42,153 nucleotides of DNA from contig NZ_CALPDG010000034.1 of NCBI RefSeq assembly GCF_943193195.1, positions 1 to 42,153 on the forward strand, read 5' to 3'. A program made the translations under genes and the position numbers. Under the pieces are notes generated by a model, which saw only the letters and a program-made list of their open reading frames with translations, made no database searches and had not been told where the DNA came from. This stretch comes from Mediterraneibacter agrestimuris. GTDB taxonomy: Bacteria > Bacillota > Clostridia > Lachnospirales > Lachnospiraceae. The number at the start of each line of letters is the position of its first letter. Positions within the stretch are counted from its first letter, which is position 1. This document shows positions 8,024-17,673 of this stretch, one piece after another.

Positions 8024-9319
8024 TCATTCGTCCTTTCTTAAATATCCTTGGGTAGCAGTTGACTTATGAGTTTTTTTAGCCTCATAGCTTACCACATCCT
8101 CTTTCATACAATAGTCTGAAGTGTTTATTATTTGGGCAAATTGTGCTTCGGGTGGCAAAATAGACACACGATGACTTACTATACCCATTGCCCTCAGTTT
8201 TTCTTCAATTTTTAAATAGTCATCGCAAAACGAAACCATATCTTGTGCCAAACTTTGGCATTCTGCTTCACTTGGAATTCTGTCCTGATCATCTAATCCA
8301 CCTAATTCCATAGTAATCTGTCCTTCATCGCTATACGTAACATTTACAGCAGTACCTTCATCGAACAGGTACAATTCATTTGTAAATCTTCGGCCATCCT
8401 TTCTAACAACTTCACGATTGCCAATGACCTTGTATCCCATTTCCTGCATTGCTTTATCAACACATTCACTTATGTACTCTTGTTCTTCTTTTCTTTGAAT
8501 TATTTTTTGCATATCCTGAATTTCTTTTTCTAATTCTTCAATGCTCTCTAAAGAAAAGGAAAACTGCTTTTTAGGAACACCCAATTCACCAACTAGCACT
8601 TCATACTCTGCACATAATTCTTCAAACCTCGCTCCATACTCTAAAAATAGGGAATTATACGCTTGGCACTCTTTCAAAAACGGTATAATTGACATTGCAT
8701 AATAATTCTCTATAAAATCTATACTATCTATTTCAGCAGCCTTTTCCTTTAGTACTATGAACTTAGCTCTTAATTCATTAGAAATTTGAAATCCTCTAAT
8801 TTCTTCCAATGCTGCATCAATTTTCGAAGTATAATCCGACATATTAACCGCTGGAAGTTCTTCCTCTATCCTTATAAATGAAATTGTGAATCCTTCAGAA
8901 ATTGCAGCATTTATCTCTTCTCTGAATTCTTCATCTGCCTTTCTTAATTCGGATGACATTTTCACTTCGCCATCAGACAACACCTTCGTCATTTCCTTTA
9001 ATTTTTTATTTGTAGACTCCATCACAGACAATCCACTTTTTTCAGAAACAGTTCCGGCATCATTTAGGATTTGCATAGCCTTATTTCTTACCGATTCAAG
9101 AGTGTCTATTTCAAAAGTACTTTTTCCAGTTTCAGAAACTATTCTTCTGAATTGTGCAATTTCTGTATCAACCTTTGAAACTATCTCTTTCAACCCAGCT
9201 ACATTTTGCTTTAGCATAACCGTATTTTTTTGAATCTCTCGCTGAATTCGTCTCTGCTCCGCTAAAATCCTTCTCTGCTCGGGTGTCAATGTATATCGAG
9301 AAGTTTTAGGACCACTCAT
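8024..9319 (-). CDS. Coiled-coil protein with MSGPK N-terminus, function unknown
   Basis: 431-aa protein. It opens with MSGPKTSRYTLTPEQRRILA and then EQRRIQREIQKN; I have seen this N-terminal signature in similar kinase/FHA gene clusters but know no function. Residues about 10-300 are rich in Glu, Lys and Leu heptads and likely form long coiled coils. The C-terminal part (about 300-410; YKVIGNREVVRKDGRRFTNE, then a beta-rich stretch) looks like a small folded domain. No membrane segment and no catalytic motif. GGAGGGAAAAGAT precedes the ATG. It could be a scaffold or sensor. Confidence 0.7.
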   Translation of the reverse strand: MSGPKTSRYTLTPEQRRILAEQRRIQREIQKNTVMLKQNVAGLKEIVSKVDTEIAQFRRIVSETGKSTFEIDTLESVRNKAMQILNDAGTVSEKSGLSVMESTNKKLKEMTKVLSDGEVKMSSELRKADEEFREEINAAISEGFTISFIRIEEELPAVNMSDYTSKIDAALEEIRGFQISNELRAKFIVLKEKAAEIDSIDFIENYYAMSIIPFLKECQAYNSLFLEYGARFEELCAEYEVLVGELGVPKKQFSFSLESIEELEKEIQDMQKIIQRKEEQEYISECVDKAMQEMGYKVIGNREVVRKDGRRFTNELYLFDEGTAVNVTYSDEGQITMELGGLDDQDRIPSEAECQSLAQDMVSFCDDYLKIEEKLRAMGIVSHRVSILPPEAQFAQIINTSDYCMKEDVVSYEAKKTHKSTATQGYLRKDE

Positions 9320-9331
9320 ATCTTTTCCCTC

Positions 9332-11017
9332 CTAATTTAATACTTTCTGTCTCCATTGCTCTATTTCTTTTCTCTTACCCAGGGCAACAAGCCAACTCTC
9401 GAACTGACAATCTAAATTACCATCATAATCAACAAGACTATGACAGAGTTCTTGAAAATCATCAAAAGACTCATCTACCATTTTTTTCATAAACTCGTTT
9501 AATTCACCAACTGTTCTAAAGTCCTTGTCTCCAATATGCATAAGTTTCTGGCCAGAAAGCATATATCCTGTCATATACAAGTTAATTCTTCTATCGCGCC
9601 CGCTAGTATAGGCTCTAAATGATGATTCTAGACTTTCCACAGCTTTAAGCATCTGTGTATTTTTTGCATCAAACTGTCTAACATATGCAGAGAAAATAGA
9701 GTTATTAAAGATTTCTGTAACGTATGAATTTAAGCTTTTATCGTCTTTCCATAAATGTTCTAGCAAATCTCTCCCTAATGCTGGAAGACTCTGATACACT
9801 CGACCTTTCCAATAAAACTCTGTGGTTTTTGGATTCAAAGCGTACATTGTTGACCAAAAAATCATATCATCTTTTCCACTTTGTCTAGTTGCATCCATTT
9901 CGGCCTTCCTACATATATTTTCAGCTGGTTTATCAAATCTTCCAAAATACTGTGAAAAGTTACCACGAAACAGTTGTTTCTTTCCATCATCCCAATTTTC
10001 AACAAGAGCTCGAACTAATTCTTCTCGTTTTATATACTTCTTTCCTTTGAACTCAAACGGAGGTATTTCCTTCCTATCAATACCTTCGCCGGGTATAGTT
10101 TGTTTAATACCACTGCACCATTTTTTTACTTCGTCATAGCCCCATCGTCTATTAGGATTCTCTTTGTTCTTACGATTAGTAATATCATAGTATGTTAATG
10201 CAATTATGAGTTCCTTTAATTCTTGTGGCATATTTGATGGAAAAGGAATTCTTTGCACTGAAACATATTTTTCAATTTCTTCTTGTGGCATATTATCATA
10301 TGGTGTTTTTCCACAATATAATTCATAAATGGTTATACCCATAGAATAATAATCGGATTCACTCAAAAATAAATCTCTAAATGTTTCGGGTGCCGAGTAC
10401 TGTGGAGTCATACCAGTTCTAGTAACAATTACCGTGCTACCCGATTCAACAGCTGAACTTATACCAAAGTCTATAATCGCTATGCTTTTTCCACCTTCGG
10501 TAATCATAATATTTGAAGGTTTCAAATCTTTGTGAATGATTCCATTATCGTGCATAGCCTTAAGTCCATTATTTAAACAAGGGATTATCACATTTTTTAA
10601 TTGATCTAATTCTAGTTTCTTTCCTTGCAGGCTTCCTATTGGGTAATATGGCATTACTTCAACAGTTGTCCCATTCCACTCACCCATATCACATATTGGT
10701 GCGACATATGGGGAAGAAATATTCTTCAATTTTGCAATTACATCCGGCTTTATCGACATTTCTCTTCGATACACTTTTGCTACATACTTCTTATTACCAT
10801 GCTCACATATGTATAAATCTGCCTCTCCTGATTTAACTTGCATTTTTTCTTTGACCACATATTTTTCGCACAGAACTGTCCCCACAGAAATATGTGTTCC
10901 AGAAACACTTCGATTAATTACAGTTGCATTGCCATTAGAGGGATTAACATTTCTATTAATCATAGTGACATTACTTCCAGATTTTATATTTTTATTTATT
11001 TCTGTTACATTTGCCAT
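9332..11017 (-). CDS. Hanks-type Ser/Thr protein kinase with N-terminal Thr repeats
   Basis: 561-aa cytosolic kinase. The catalytic domain spans about 48-290: Lys81 in VAKVY, HKDLKPSN at 162-169 (catalytic Asp164), DFG at 183-185, TGMTPQYSAPE activation loop at 201-211 and DYYSMGITIYELYCGKTPYD. The glycine-rich loop is weak (MQVKSGEAD). Before it lie three copies of a short motif: NVTEINKNI (3-11), NVTMINRNV (16-24) and NATVINRSV (30-38), each with one Thr. The C-terminal 270 residues are unfamiliar and helical, and there is no transmembrane segment or PASTA domain. The start lies 3 bases after the helicase stop, behind GGAGGG. It should be the writer for the FHA reader and PP2C eraser downstream. 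Confidence 0.9.
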   Translation of the reverse strand: MANVTEINKNIKSGSNVTMINRNVNPSNGNATVINRSVSGTHISVGTVLCEKYVVKEKMQVKSGEADLYICEHGNKKYVAKVYRREMSIKPDVIAKLKNISSPYVAPICDMGEWNGTTVEVMPYYPIGSLQGKKLELDQLKNVIIPCLNNGLKAMHDNGIIHKDLKPSNIMITEGGKSIAIIDFGISSAVESGSTVIVTRTGMTPQYSAPETFRDLFLSESDYYSMGITIYELYCGKTPYDNMPQEEIEKYVSVQRIPFPSNMPQELKELIIALTYYDITNRKNKENPNRRWGYDEVKKWCSGIKQTIPGEGIDRKEIPPFEFKGKKYIKREELVRALVENWDDGKKQLFRGNFSQYFGRFDKPAENICRKAEMDATRQSGKDDMIFWSTMYALNPKTTEFYWKGRVYQSLPALGRDLLEHLWKDDKSLNSYVTEIFNNSIFSAYVRQFDAKNTQMLKAVESLESSFRAYTSGRDRRINLYMTGYMLSGQKLMHIGDKDFRTVGELNEFMKKMVDESFDDFQELCHSLVDYDGNLDCQFESWLVALGKRKEIEQWRQKVLN

Positions 11018-11020
11018 TTA

Positions 11021-14000
11021 TTATCCCTCCAATAGCTGTACTCGTTCATCAGATACCCTAACGATTCCCCGCTTTTCTAATGATTCGATTGCCTCAAGCA
11101 TTCTTTGACGTATCTTAGCGCCCGTCTTTTCAAATCCAAAAATTCTCGCTGTCTCCAAAATCAAAGATGGTACTTCAACGCCAAATGCACCTGATAAAAC
11201 TAATTTCATTGCTTCTTCTATTTCCTTTAACGGAATATATTCAATATTTCTATCTGGACTTCCAGCAAGAGAACGTCTAACTTTTATTCGAGAAAAATCA
11301 GAAAGCGTTATAAAACTATCTCTGTCAATTTTTATTTCGCCTGACATCTTTCTCTTTAGAGCATAATCAACACTATTCCTGATTGGGGCAGTTACCTTCT
11401 CATTTCCAAAGCAACCTGCCATTCTCTTATACAAAAGTTCCAAGTGAATTGGCTGCTCAACTCTAATCACTTCGTGCATTCTGTCAGCAATTCTTGATTC
11501 ATTATCATTGGCCCTGTATGTTGTAACATCCCACCAATGACCTTCTTGATACCTATCAAGATTATATGGATTATTCTGATTAATAGGTTGAACATTCTTA
11601 TTTGACGAAATTTCTTCTGTCTCAACTTTAATCTCTTCATTTTTTCGCTCTATCGTTTCAAATTCAGAATAATTCTTTAATGCATCTGTGATAAAATCAA
11701 TTAATTTCTGTTTTGCCACCTGCTCGTTTTGAATCCACTCAGTAGACCAAACTCGATACATCTTCCAGCCCATTCTCTCCATAACAGATACACGCAAATG
11801 ATCTCTATCACGTACAGTTCTTGCCATTTGATATGAATCACCATCACACTCTATACCAGCAATATATGCGCCTTCAATTTCAGGATGCTCTATGGCCATA
11901 TCAACCGTATAATCTGATGTTCCTATATTGCGCTTAACCTTATATCCTCTACTTTCAAGGAAAAGTGCTACACTTTCACTAAAAATATCAGTTTCATAAA
12001 GTCTATTTTTCTTCTGTACAGGACTAGACTCTCTAACGGTTCTAGATGCAAATTCAATATATGTTCTCAACATCCTAACACCTTCAGATTTAGTTTTATC
12101 CAAATCTATATCCTCTGGTTGAATGGATCCAACAAGTTTTACATTATATTTTGCTCTAGTAATGGCAACATTGAGTCTTCGTTCTCCTCCTTGATGCCCA
12201 AGAGGACCAAATCTCATGAACATTCTTCCTTGAGAATTCTTTCCATAACAAATAGAGAAAATAATAGTATCTCTCTCATCACCCTGCACGTTTTCCAAGT
12301 TTTTAATAAAAAATGCCTCTTCTTTTTCTTCTGAAAAGAAACCATCATACTCTCTATGCTTCTTTCTAAATTCTTGAACGGCATCTTCAATTGTACTCTG
12401 CTGGCTTTCACTAAAAGCAATTATTCCTAGTGACCTCTCCGGATGTTTTTTGATATGTTGCTCGATTAATTTAACACAATATGCTGCCTCTTCTTTATTG
12501 CACCTATTCTCATATACACCATTTTGCACATAAATATATTCAACACCAGAGTCCGCTTCGTTCACTTTACTGCTCGGAAATGTAACTAAATTATTTCCAT
12601 AAATTTCTCTGTTTGAAAAAGAAATCAAATCTTCATATCGGCTTCTGTAATGCCATAGCAATGATCTGTTCGGTATTGTGTTTGTAGCTTCCTCCAAAAT
12701 AGAATCAGAGATGATTTCATCATAATCATCGTCATCTGAATCGTAATCCGAATCATTGTTAGTACTAGCCGCAAAGAAATTTGTTGGTGGAAGCTGTTTG
12801 CTGTCACCGGCAATAATAACCTGGGCTCCCCTAAAAATTGCTCCAATAGCATCTTGCGGAAAAATCTGCGAAGCCTCATCGAAAATAACCATATCGAACT
12901 TATATGTATCTGCTTCCAAAAAATATGAAACAGAAAGTGGAGACATCATCAAACAAGGTTTCAACTTAAGTAAAAGATTTGGTATTGATTTGAATAACTT
13001 TCTTAATGGCATTATTTTTCTCTTCTTGCCCAATTCATGAATCAATACCGACATCTCATCTCCCGTTCTGTTGAACATAGACTTGTCTGGCATTCCTTCT
13101 ATTAATTTTTCCCTTATTCTCATTTGTGCAACAGGCAACTGATGTGTATCTAATTCTCTGAATTTCTCAACATTATCAGAATGAATTCTTGCATTGAACC
13201 CTCCAATTGCCTTTACATCATCAGCTCTATCTCCAATCCATGCATAATAGAATGCCTTTAAGAACACCCTATTTAACTGACCTTCTGGGAATACAATATC
13301 TTCTGACTGCTCAACAAATTCTGTGAGACCATTTTGTTCGCAAGACGCTTTACACTCCCTATAGTCAATCCACAAATCCATAGTTTCAAACTGATCCACA
13401 CATTTGTTTAATTTATTTGCAAATTTTTCAAAATTAGTAAATCCCGGTTTAATATCAGCATTAAACAACTCGATAAAAGCATAAAAGAGACTCTTTTTAC
13501 TTATAATTTCTGCAATATATTTTTTTATCTCTTCTACTTCATTTCTTTTACCCTTATTAGAAATAAATTTGAGCCATTCTATGCTAACACCAGTTTTTTC
13601 AGGCAATGCCACAAACTCTTCGAAATTAGAAATTAAAGTTTTCAATGAAGCCCAATTGGTATCTGCATTTATACTCGCAAATGCAAATTTCTCTCGTGCA
13701 GATTTCAAAAGAGTTTCATAATTTGCTTTCATCAAATTATAATCCTGCAATTTACTCATATCTGCTTTTATTTCTGTATACGATTTATTTCCCTTCAAAT
13801 ATGCTTCAATACCTGCGATTTCCGATTTAATTGCTGATATTATTCCCTGTGAATCCACAATTGAATCATTCATATCTACAAGTCCATTTTTAGAAACATT
13901 TGTAAACTTATTTGAATAATCCCGGACAGCATTTATTAATGTCTTGGTGCTATCCACTTCTGACTCTGTCAGTACAGACGCTGTTACTGTCAACTGTTTT

Positions 14001-17000
14001 CCAAGCAATTCTTCTCCCCTATGTTCTAATGCCTGCATCTCATCCATAAGGTTCAAACACTCTGTTAATTTTTTAAGTAAAGCAACATTTTCTTCATATG
14101 ATAATCTCTTATCTGCACTAACAGACCTATTTTGTATCTTACTAGCATCTTCCATATAACGAGAATTAAGGAGTTCTATCAAATCAGACTTAATTTCACT
14201 ATATGGTCTCGTACCAATAACCCATGACTCTATAATTTTTATTTCTTTTATTACTTCATCCACTGCACTTATAGAACCATTTATACTTTCAATTGTTGCC
14301 ACAATTCCTGTATGACTAATAGGAGAATACATCTTTAATAATTCTTCTCCAGATGATATAAGTTCCTTCACAGTCTCAACTTCCTGTAAAGATAAAACTG
14401 AGTCGATGTCATTGAACTCTGCCACATTCAGTATTTTAGCAGCTTTACCAAGTTCATTACTCTTTACTTCAAGAAGAGCTTTTCTTTCTCTTAATTTTTG
14501 CAATAAAGCAATAGCTTCTTCATTCGTTATTTTCTTTTTAACGTTCTTATATCCAAGACGTAACTGTTTTATATCCTCCCTGTATTGCTTTTTGAATATT
14601 CTAAAAAATCCTGTATATTCAACTTTAAAGCGATTAAGCATATTATCCACATCAATCTCAAATATACTTTGCTCACATTCACCTAGGATTTCATTTTCTA
14701 ATTTGCTTATTTCTTCTTGTAATCTTGTTTTCTCAAACAAAACCGTACACACATCAAGGAATAACTGTAATTTCTGAATAGTATCATTAGAATTTGACGG
14801 CATATATGCAACATTCATTTTGTCAAAATATACCTTCAAATCCGCATAAGTAGCATATAATTTCTTTAAATCAGAACTAATATCATCATATTTTTCATAA
14901 ATAGAATCATCCGAAAAATCATCTCCAATTTGATGACGAACATTTATACATGCGGCCTCAAAAGATGCATAAAACTCCTTATTTATGCCGAAGACTGTCT
15001 CATCATATCTCTCGATAATTTTCTTTATTAACGATGCATAATCAACTTCAAAACGATTAAGCATTTCAACAGCTTCTATATCAAAAATGTTGCTATTATA
15101 TCCTTCAAGAATACCTGCTTCAATTTCTTTAATATGGGCAGAAGTCTTTTCCATTTTTATCAAAATTCCGCAGACTTCAACCAAGCCACAAATGTACTTC
15201 AAAGAAGAATCTGTGTTTTGATTACAATAAGCAGTATTCATTTTGTCATAAACGGCTTGTAACTCTATTACTGCTGTTTGAAAAGCTTGTAACTCTTCGG
15301 CCAATTCAGAATATTGTTGAAACAGAACACTATTAGTATAATCCTTTCCTAATAGTTCTCTTGCGACATCACAAACACCTTCATAATTTGCCAAAAATGA
15401 TATTGGATCAATATCAAATATTGACTCTTGATATGAGCGTACTATTTCCTCTTTCTTATTGCCGATTGCATCAATTGTACTTTCAAGTTCAGAAAGCAAT
15501 CTCTTTTCTTGTGTTAAGTCTTTTCCAATCCATTCACTTGGAGCGTCTGAACATCTATCCAACAAAGAAAATGCTTGATAGTATGCATCAATATTATCTA
15601 GACTACATATAGCAAGAATATTTTCCCCTTCAACTACGCAAGTATTAGGTACTCGACTCAATATCCACTGGAGTGTGCTCATCTTTTCTTTTAATTCTTC
15701 TTTTTGCACATTACCTAATCGTGAAATCGTGATTCCTTGCCATGGGTTTTTATACCACTTTTCTCCCAACGAACCTCTTGTCATCTCAAGATTTTCAACT
15801 AAGAGACCCATTCTATTTACTTCATCTTTAGAATAATCTCCAATTCCATCTAATGTTAATCTAACAAATGGTAAATCCTGTAACTCAGCAATTGCTCCAT
15901 AGACTTCATACAAACTCATCTCAATAGGCATTATTGTCTTGTGTATATCCTCTACATAGCACTTAAGTCCGTCTCTCAAAACGTCTAATCTAGTTAGCTT
16001 TGCAATTTCTTCATCTTTAACTTTTATATGCTTTAAATTCAGATTTTGTCCGAGTTGCTCCAAAATCTCCTTTTTATTCGCCTTATGGCTATGGAGAGCC
16101 AAGCAAAAATCTGCTAGATGAACCTCTTCAAGTCGTCTGTGTACCACTTCAAGCGCTGCCATCTTTTCTGACACAAACAATATCTTTTTGCCATCAGCCA
16201 ACCCTTGTGCAATAATGTTTGTAATCGTTTGGCTTTTTCCTGTTCCTGGAGGTCCTTGCATAACAAAACTGACGCCCTTCTGCGAGAGCAGAATCGCATC
16301 TTGTTGGCTAGAGTCCGCATCTACAACTTGATATAACTCACTTGCTTTCTCTTTATCGTGATCGAAATCGATTTCCGAAATACGGTCTGTATTTAATGCT
16401 GTTGTATCTCCGGCAAATGCCTGAATAATTGGATTATTTTTTATCTCTTCCTCATTGTTGAGAATATCCTTATACATACTTATCTTTAAGAAAGATACTA
16501 ATCCTAAACTTGTCTCTCTTAGGACTCTCCACCCTCTTACATCTACTAACTGCTCCATTTCAGACATAAAGTCCTCAAGAGAATTCTCGTCCGGGTCAAA
16601 TTCTGGAAGTGTAATTCCATAATCACATTCAAACAAATATGCCAAAGTAGGATTAACTACTAAATCATCCTCATATTTTTTAAGTACATATGGAGCATTC
16701 AACGATTCCAAAACAAGGCTGACAGGAACTAAAATTAGTGGTGATTTAATCCAATTATCCTTGCTTCCTTTTTCTCTCCATTCAACAAATCCGAACACTA
16801 AATATAAAATATTAGTACCCTGCTCATCCAACGACAATCTAGCCTTATTTCGCAAATCTTTTAATGTCTTTTTTGATTCTTCGACTGTTCCTGCTGCTTT
16901 GATATCTCCCAATCTAACCTCAACAGGTGCTGAAAGAGAGTCCATAAGTGATAAAACAGAATAAACTCTTATATCTGAATCCTTATCAATAGCCTTTTGA

Positions 17001-17179
17001 AATGTAAGTTTCTCTTCTTTCACAACCAAACGATCATACAAGCCTTCAAAACTTGGTTCAAGTATGCGTAGAGTAGCCCTCTTGGTCTCTCTGAAGGAAA
17101 TCATTTTATTTCTTTTTCCTAAATCGAGAAGTTGGTTTTCCCAATATTCAACTTTCTTATTAATCAACTCTGTATTCAT
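11021..17179 (-). CDS. Giant DUF4011 / SF1 helicase / Vsr-type nuclease / DUF3320 protein
   Basis: 2052-aa protein. Order of parts: DUF4011 at the N-terminus (WENQLLDLGKRNKMISF, about 13-29); helicase motif I MQGPPGTGKSQT (about 305); a long coiled-coil insertion (about 500-1150); motif II VIFDEASQIFPQDA (about 1433), GDSKQLPPTNFF (motif III), LLWHYRSRY (motif IV), NVQGDERDTIIFS and RRLNVAITRAKYNV (motif VI, about 1671); a Vsr/PD-(D/E)XK-like nuclease (about 1730-1835, with YTVDMAIEHP, GIECDGDSY and the helix after it); and DUF3320 (about 1870-1990). Proteins with DUF4011, helicase and Vsr parts have been reported as single-gene antiphage systems. The likely role is unwinding and cutting foreign DNA. 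AGGAGA precedes the ATG. Confidence 0.9.
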   Translation of the reverse strand: MNTELINKKVEYWENQLLDLGKRNKMISFRETKRATLRILEPSFEGLYDRLVVKEEKLTFQKAIDKDSDIRVYSVLSLMDSLSAPVEVRLGDIKAAGTVEESKKTLKDLRNKARLSLDEQGTNILYLVFGFVEWREKGSKDNWIKSPLILVPVSLVLESLNAPYVLKKYEDDLVVNPTLAYLFECDYGITLPEFDPDENSLEDFMSEMEQLVDVRGWRVLRETSLGLVSFLKISMYKDILNNEEEIKNNPIIQAFAGDTTALNTDRISEIDFDHDKEKASELYQVVDADSSQQDAILLSQKGVSFVMQGPPGTGKSQTITNIIAQGLADGKKILFVSEKMAALEVVHRRLEEVHLADFCLALHSHKANKKEILEQLGQNLNLKHIKVKDEEIAKLTRLDVLRDGLKCYVEDIHKTIMPIEMSLYEVYGAIAELQDLPFVRLTLDGIGDYSKDEVNRMGLLVENLEMTRGSLGEKWYKNPWQGITISRLGNVQKEELKEKMSTLQWILSRVPNTCVVEGENILAICSLDNIDAYYQAFSLLDRCSDAPSEWIGKDLTQEKRLLSELESTIDAIGNKKEEIVRSYQESIFDIDPISFLANYEGVCDVARELLGKDYTNSVLFQQYSELAEELQAFQTAVIELQAVYDKMNTAYCNQNTDSSLKYICGLVEVCGILIKMEKTSAHIKEIEAGILEGYNSNIFDIEAVEMLNRFEVDYASLIKKIIERYDETVFGINKEFYASFEAACINVRHQIGDDFSDDSIYEKYDDISSDLKKLYATYADLKVYFDKMNVAYMPSNSNDTIQKLQLFLDVCTVLFEKTRLQEEISKLENEILGECEQSIFEIDVDNMLNRFKVEYTGFFRIFKKQYREDIKQLRLGYKNVKKKITNEEAIALLQKLRERKALLEVKSNELGKAAKILNVAEFNDIDSVLSLQEVETVKELISSGEELLKMYSPISHTGIVATIESINGSISAVDEVIKEIKIIESWVIGTRPYSEIKSDLIELLNSRYMEDASKIQNRSVSADKRLSYEENVALLKKLTECLNLMDEMQALEHRGEELLGKQLTVTASVLTESEVDSTKTLINAVRDYSNKFTNVSKNGLVDMNDSIVDSQGIISAIKSEIAGIEAYLKGNKSYTEIKADMSKLQDYNLMKANYETLLKSAREKFAFASINADTNWASLKTLISNFEEFVALPEKTGVSIEWLKFISNKGKRNEVEEIKKYIAEIISKKSLFYAFIELFNADIKPGFTNFEKFANKLNKCVDQFETMDLWIDYRECKASCEQNGLTEFVEQSEDIVFPEGQLNRVFLKAFYYAWIGDRADDVKAIGGFNARIHSDNVEKFRELDTHQLPVAQMRIREKLIEGMPDKSMFNRTGDEMSVLIHELGKKRKIMPLRKLFKSIPNLLLKLKPCLMMSPLSVSYFLEADTYKFDMVIFDEASQIFPQDAIGAIFRGAQVIIAGDSKQLPPTNFFAASTNNDSDYDSDDDDYDEIISDSILEEATNTIPNRSLLWHYRSRYEDLISFSNREIYGNNLVTFPSSKVNEADSGVEYIYVQNGVYENRCNKEEAAYCVKLIEQHIKKHPERSLGIIAFSESQQSTIEDAVQEFRKKHREYDGFFSEEKEEAFFIKNLENVQGDERDTIIFSICYGKNSQGRMFMRFGPLGHQGGERRLNVAITRAKYNVKLVGSIQPEDIDLDKTKSEGVRMLRTYIEFASRTVRESSPVQKKNRLYETDIFSESVALFLESRGYKVKRNIGTSDYTVDMAIEHPEIEGAYIAGIECDGDSYQMARTVRDRDHLRVSVMERMGWKMYRVWSTEWIQNEQVAKQKLIDFITDALKNYSEFETIERKNEEIKVETEEISSNKNVQPINQNNPYNLDRYQEGHWWDVTTYRANDNESRIADRMHEVIRVEQPIHLELLYKRMAGCFGNEKVTAPIRNSVDYALKRKMSGEIKIDRDSFITLSDFSRIKVRRSLAGSPDRNIEYIPLKEIEEAMKLVLSGAFGVEVPSLILETARIFGFEKTGAKIRQRMLEAIESLEKRGIVRVSDERVQLLEG

Positions 17180-17209
17180 GGCATTCTCCTAAATCACACA
17201 TACTTTAAA

Positions 17210-17437
17210 CTAATCATCTTGATTGTCTTTTTTGTTCTTGTTTCTCCAATTTTTATATTCACCAGAAGTCACCCTATTATCCGTAGGTTTTTCAGCATTA
17301 ACAGGAATTGCCCATGCTTTTCCAAACTTTGTGACTCCCTTTATTTTTCCTTCTGCACATAAAATTTGAACCGTCCTTGATGTCAGTCCCCACTTTTCAG
17401 CTATTTCCTTAACTGTTGTATAACCTTCTATCATCAT
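17210..17437 (-). CDS. Small MerR/excisionase-type HTH regulator, first gene of the operon
   Basis: 75-aa protein. YTTVKEIAEKWGLTSRTVQI then LCAEGKIKGVTKFGKAWAIP is a winged HTH_17-type DNA-binding domain as in excisionases and small transposon regulators, followed by a polar tail. It resembles the protein at 22289-22471 (AEKWGISERRVQKLC, GVTKLGYMWLIP), so the two are paralogues from related ICEs. GAGGTG lies just upstream. It sits 30 bases before the helicase gene and downstream of the promoter at 17574-17602, so an autoregulatory role over the operon is likely. This is inference. Confidence 0.78.
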   Translation of the reverse strand: MMIEGYTTVKEIAEKWGLTSRTVQILCAEGKIKGVTKFGKAWAIPVNAEKPTDNRVTSGEYKNWRNKNKKDNQDD

Positions 17438-17453
17438 TCACCTCATAATAAGA

Positions 17454-17487
17454 CAAAAATAGCATTACCGAATACGGCAATGCTACA
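17454..17487 (-). terminator. Terminator-like hairpin in the operon leader (possible attenuator)
   Basis: On the reverse strand TAGCATTGCCG pairs with CGGTAATGCTA (one G-T pair) around a short loop, followed by TTTTTG. It lies between the promoter at 17574-17602 and the first gene (start 17437). It would stop transcripts entering the operon, either from outside or as a regulated attenuator. The 17438-17650 stretch holds only this and the promoter. Confidence 0.6.
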
Positions 17488-17573
17488 TAATCAAAGCAAC
17501 TGGCAACCATTTTACAGGCCCTATAGTTTTGCGTCATTTTCTTTCAAAAATTTTGCCAAAATATTCTTTTATT

Positions 17574-17602
17574 ATCATACTCGTTTTTGCGAAATTTGTC
17601 AA
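17574..17602 (-). promoter_or_regulatory. Sigma-A promoter of the helicase/kinase operon
   Basis: On the reverse strand TTGACA (17602-17597), a 17-base spacer and TATGAT (17579-17574) form a near-consensus vegetative promoter. It lies about 130 bases upstream of the HTH gene. No other comparably good promoter is apparent in the short gaps of the operon, so it probably drives all the genes to 2950. Confidence 0.7.
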
Positions 17603-17673
17603 TATAATCTCCTTGATTATACAGGACAAACGCATGAATGTTTATTCTCTTTATTATGCTTCATTGTCAAGTC

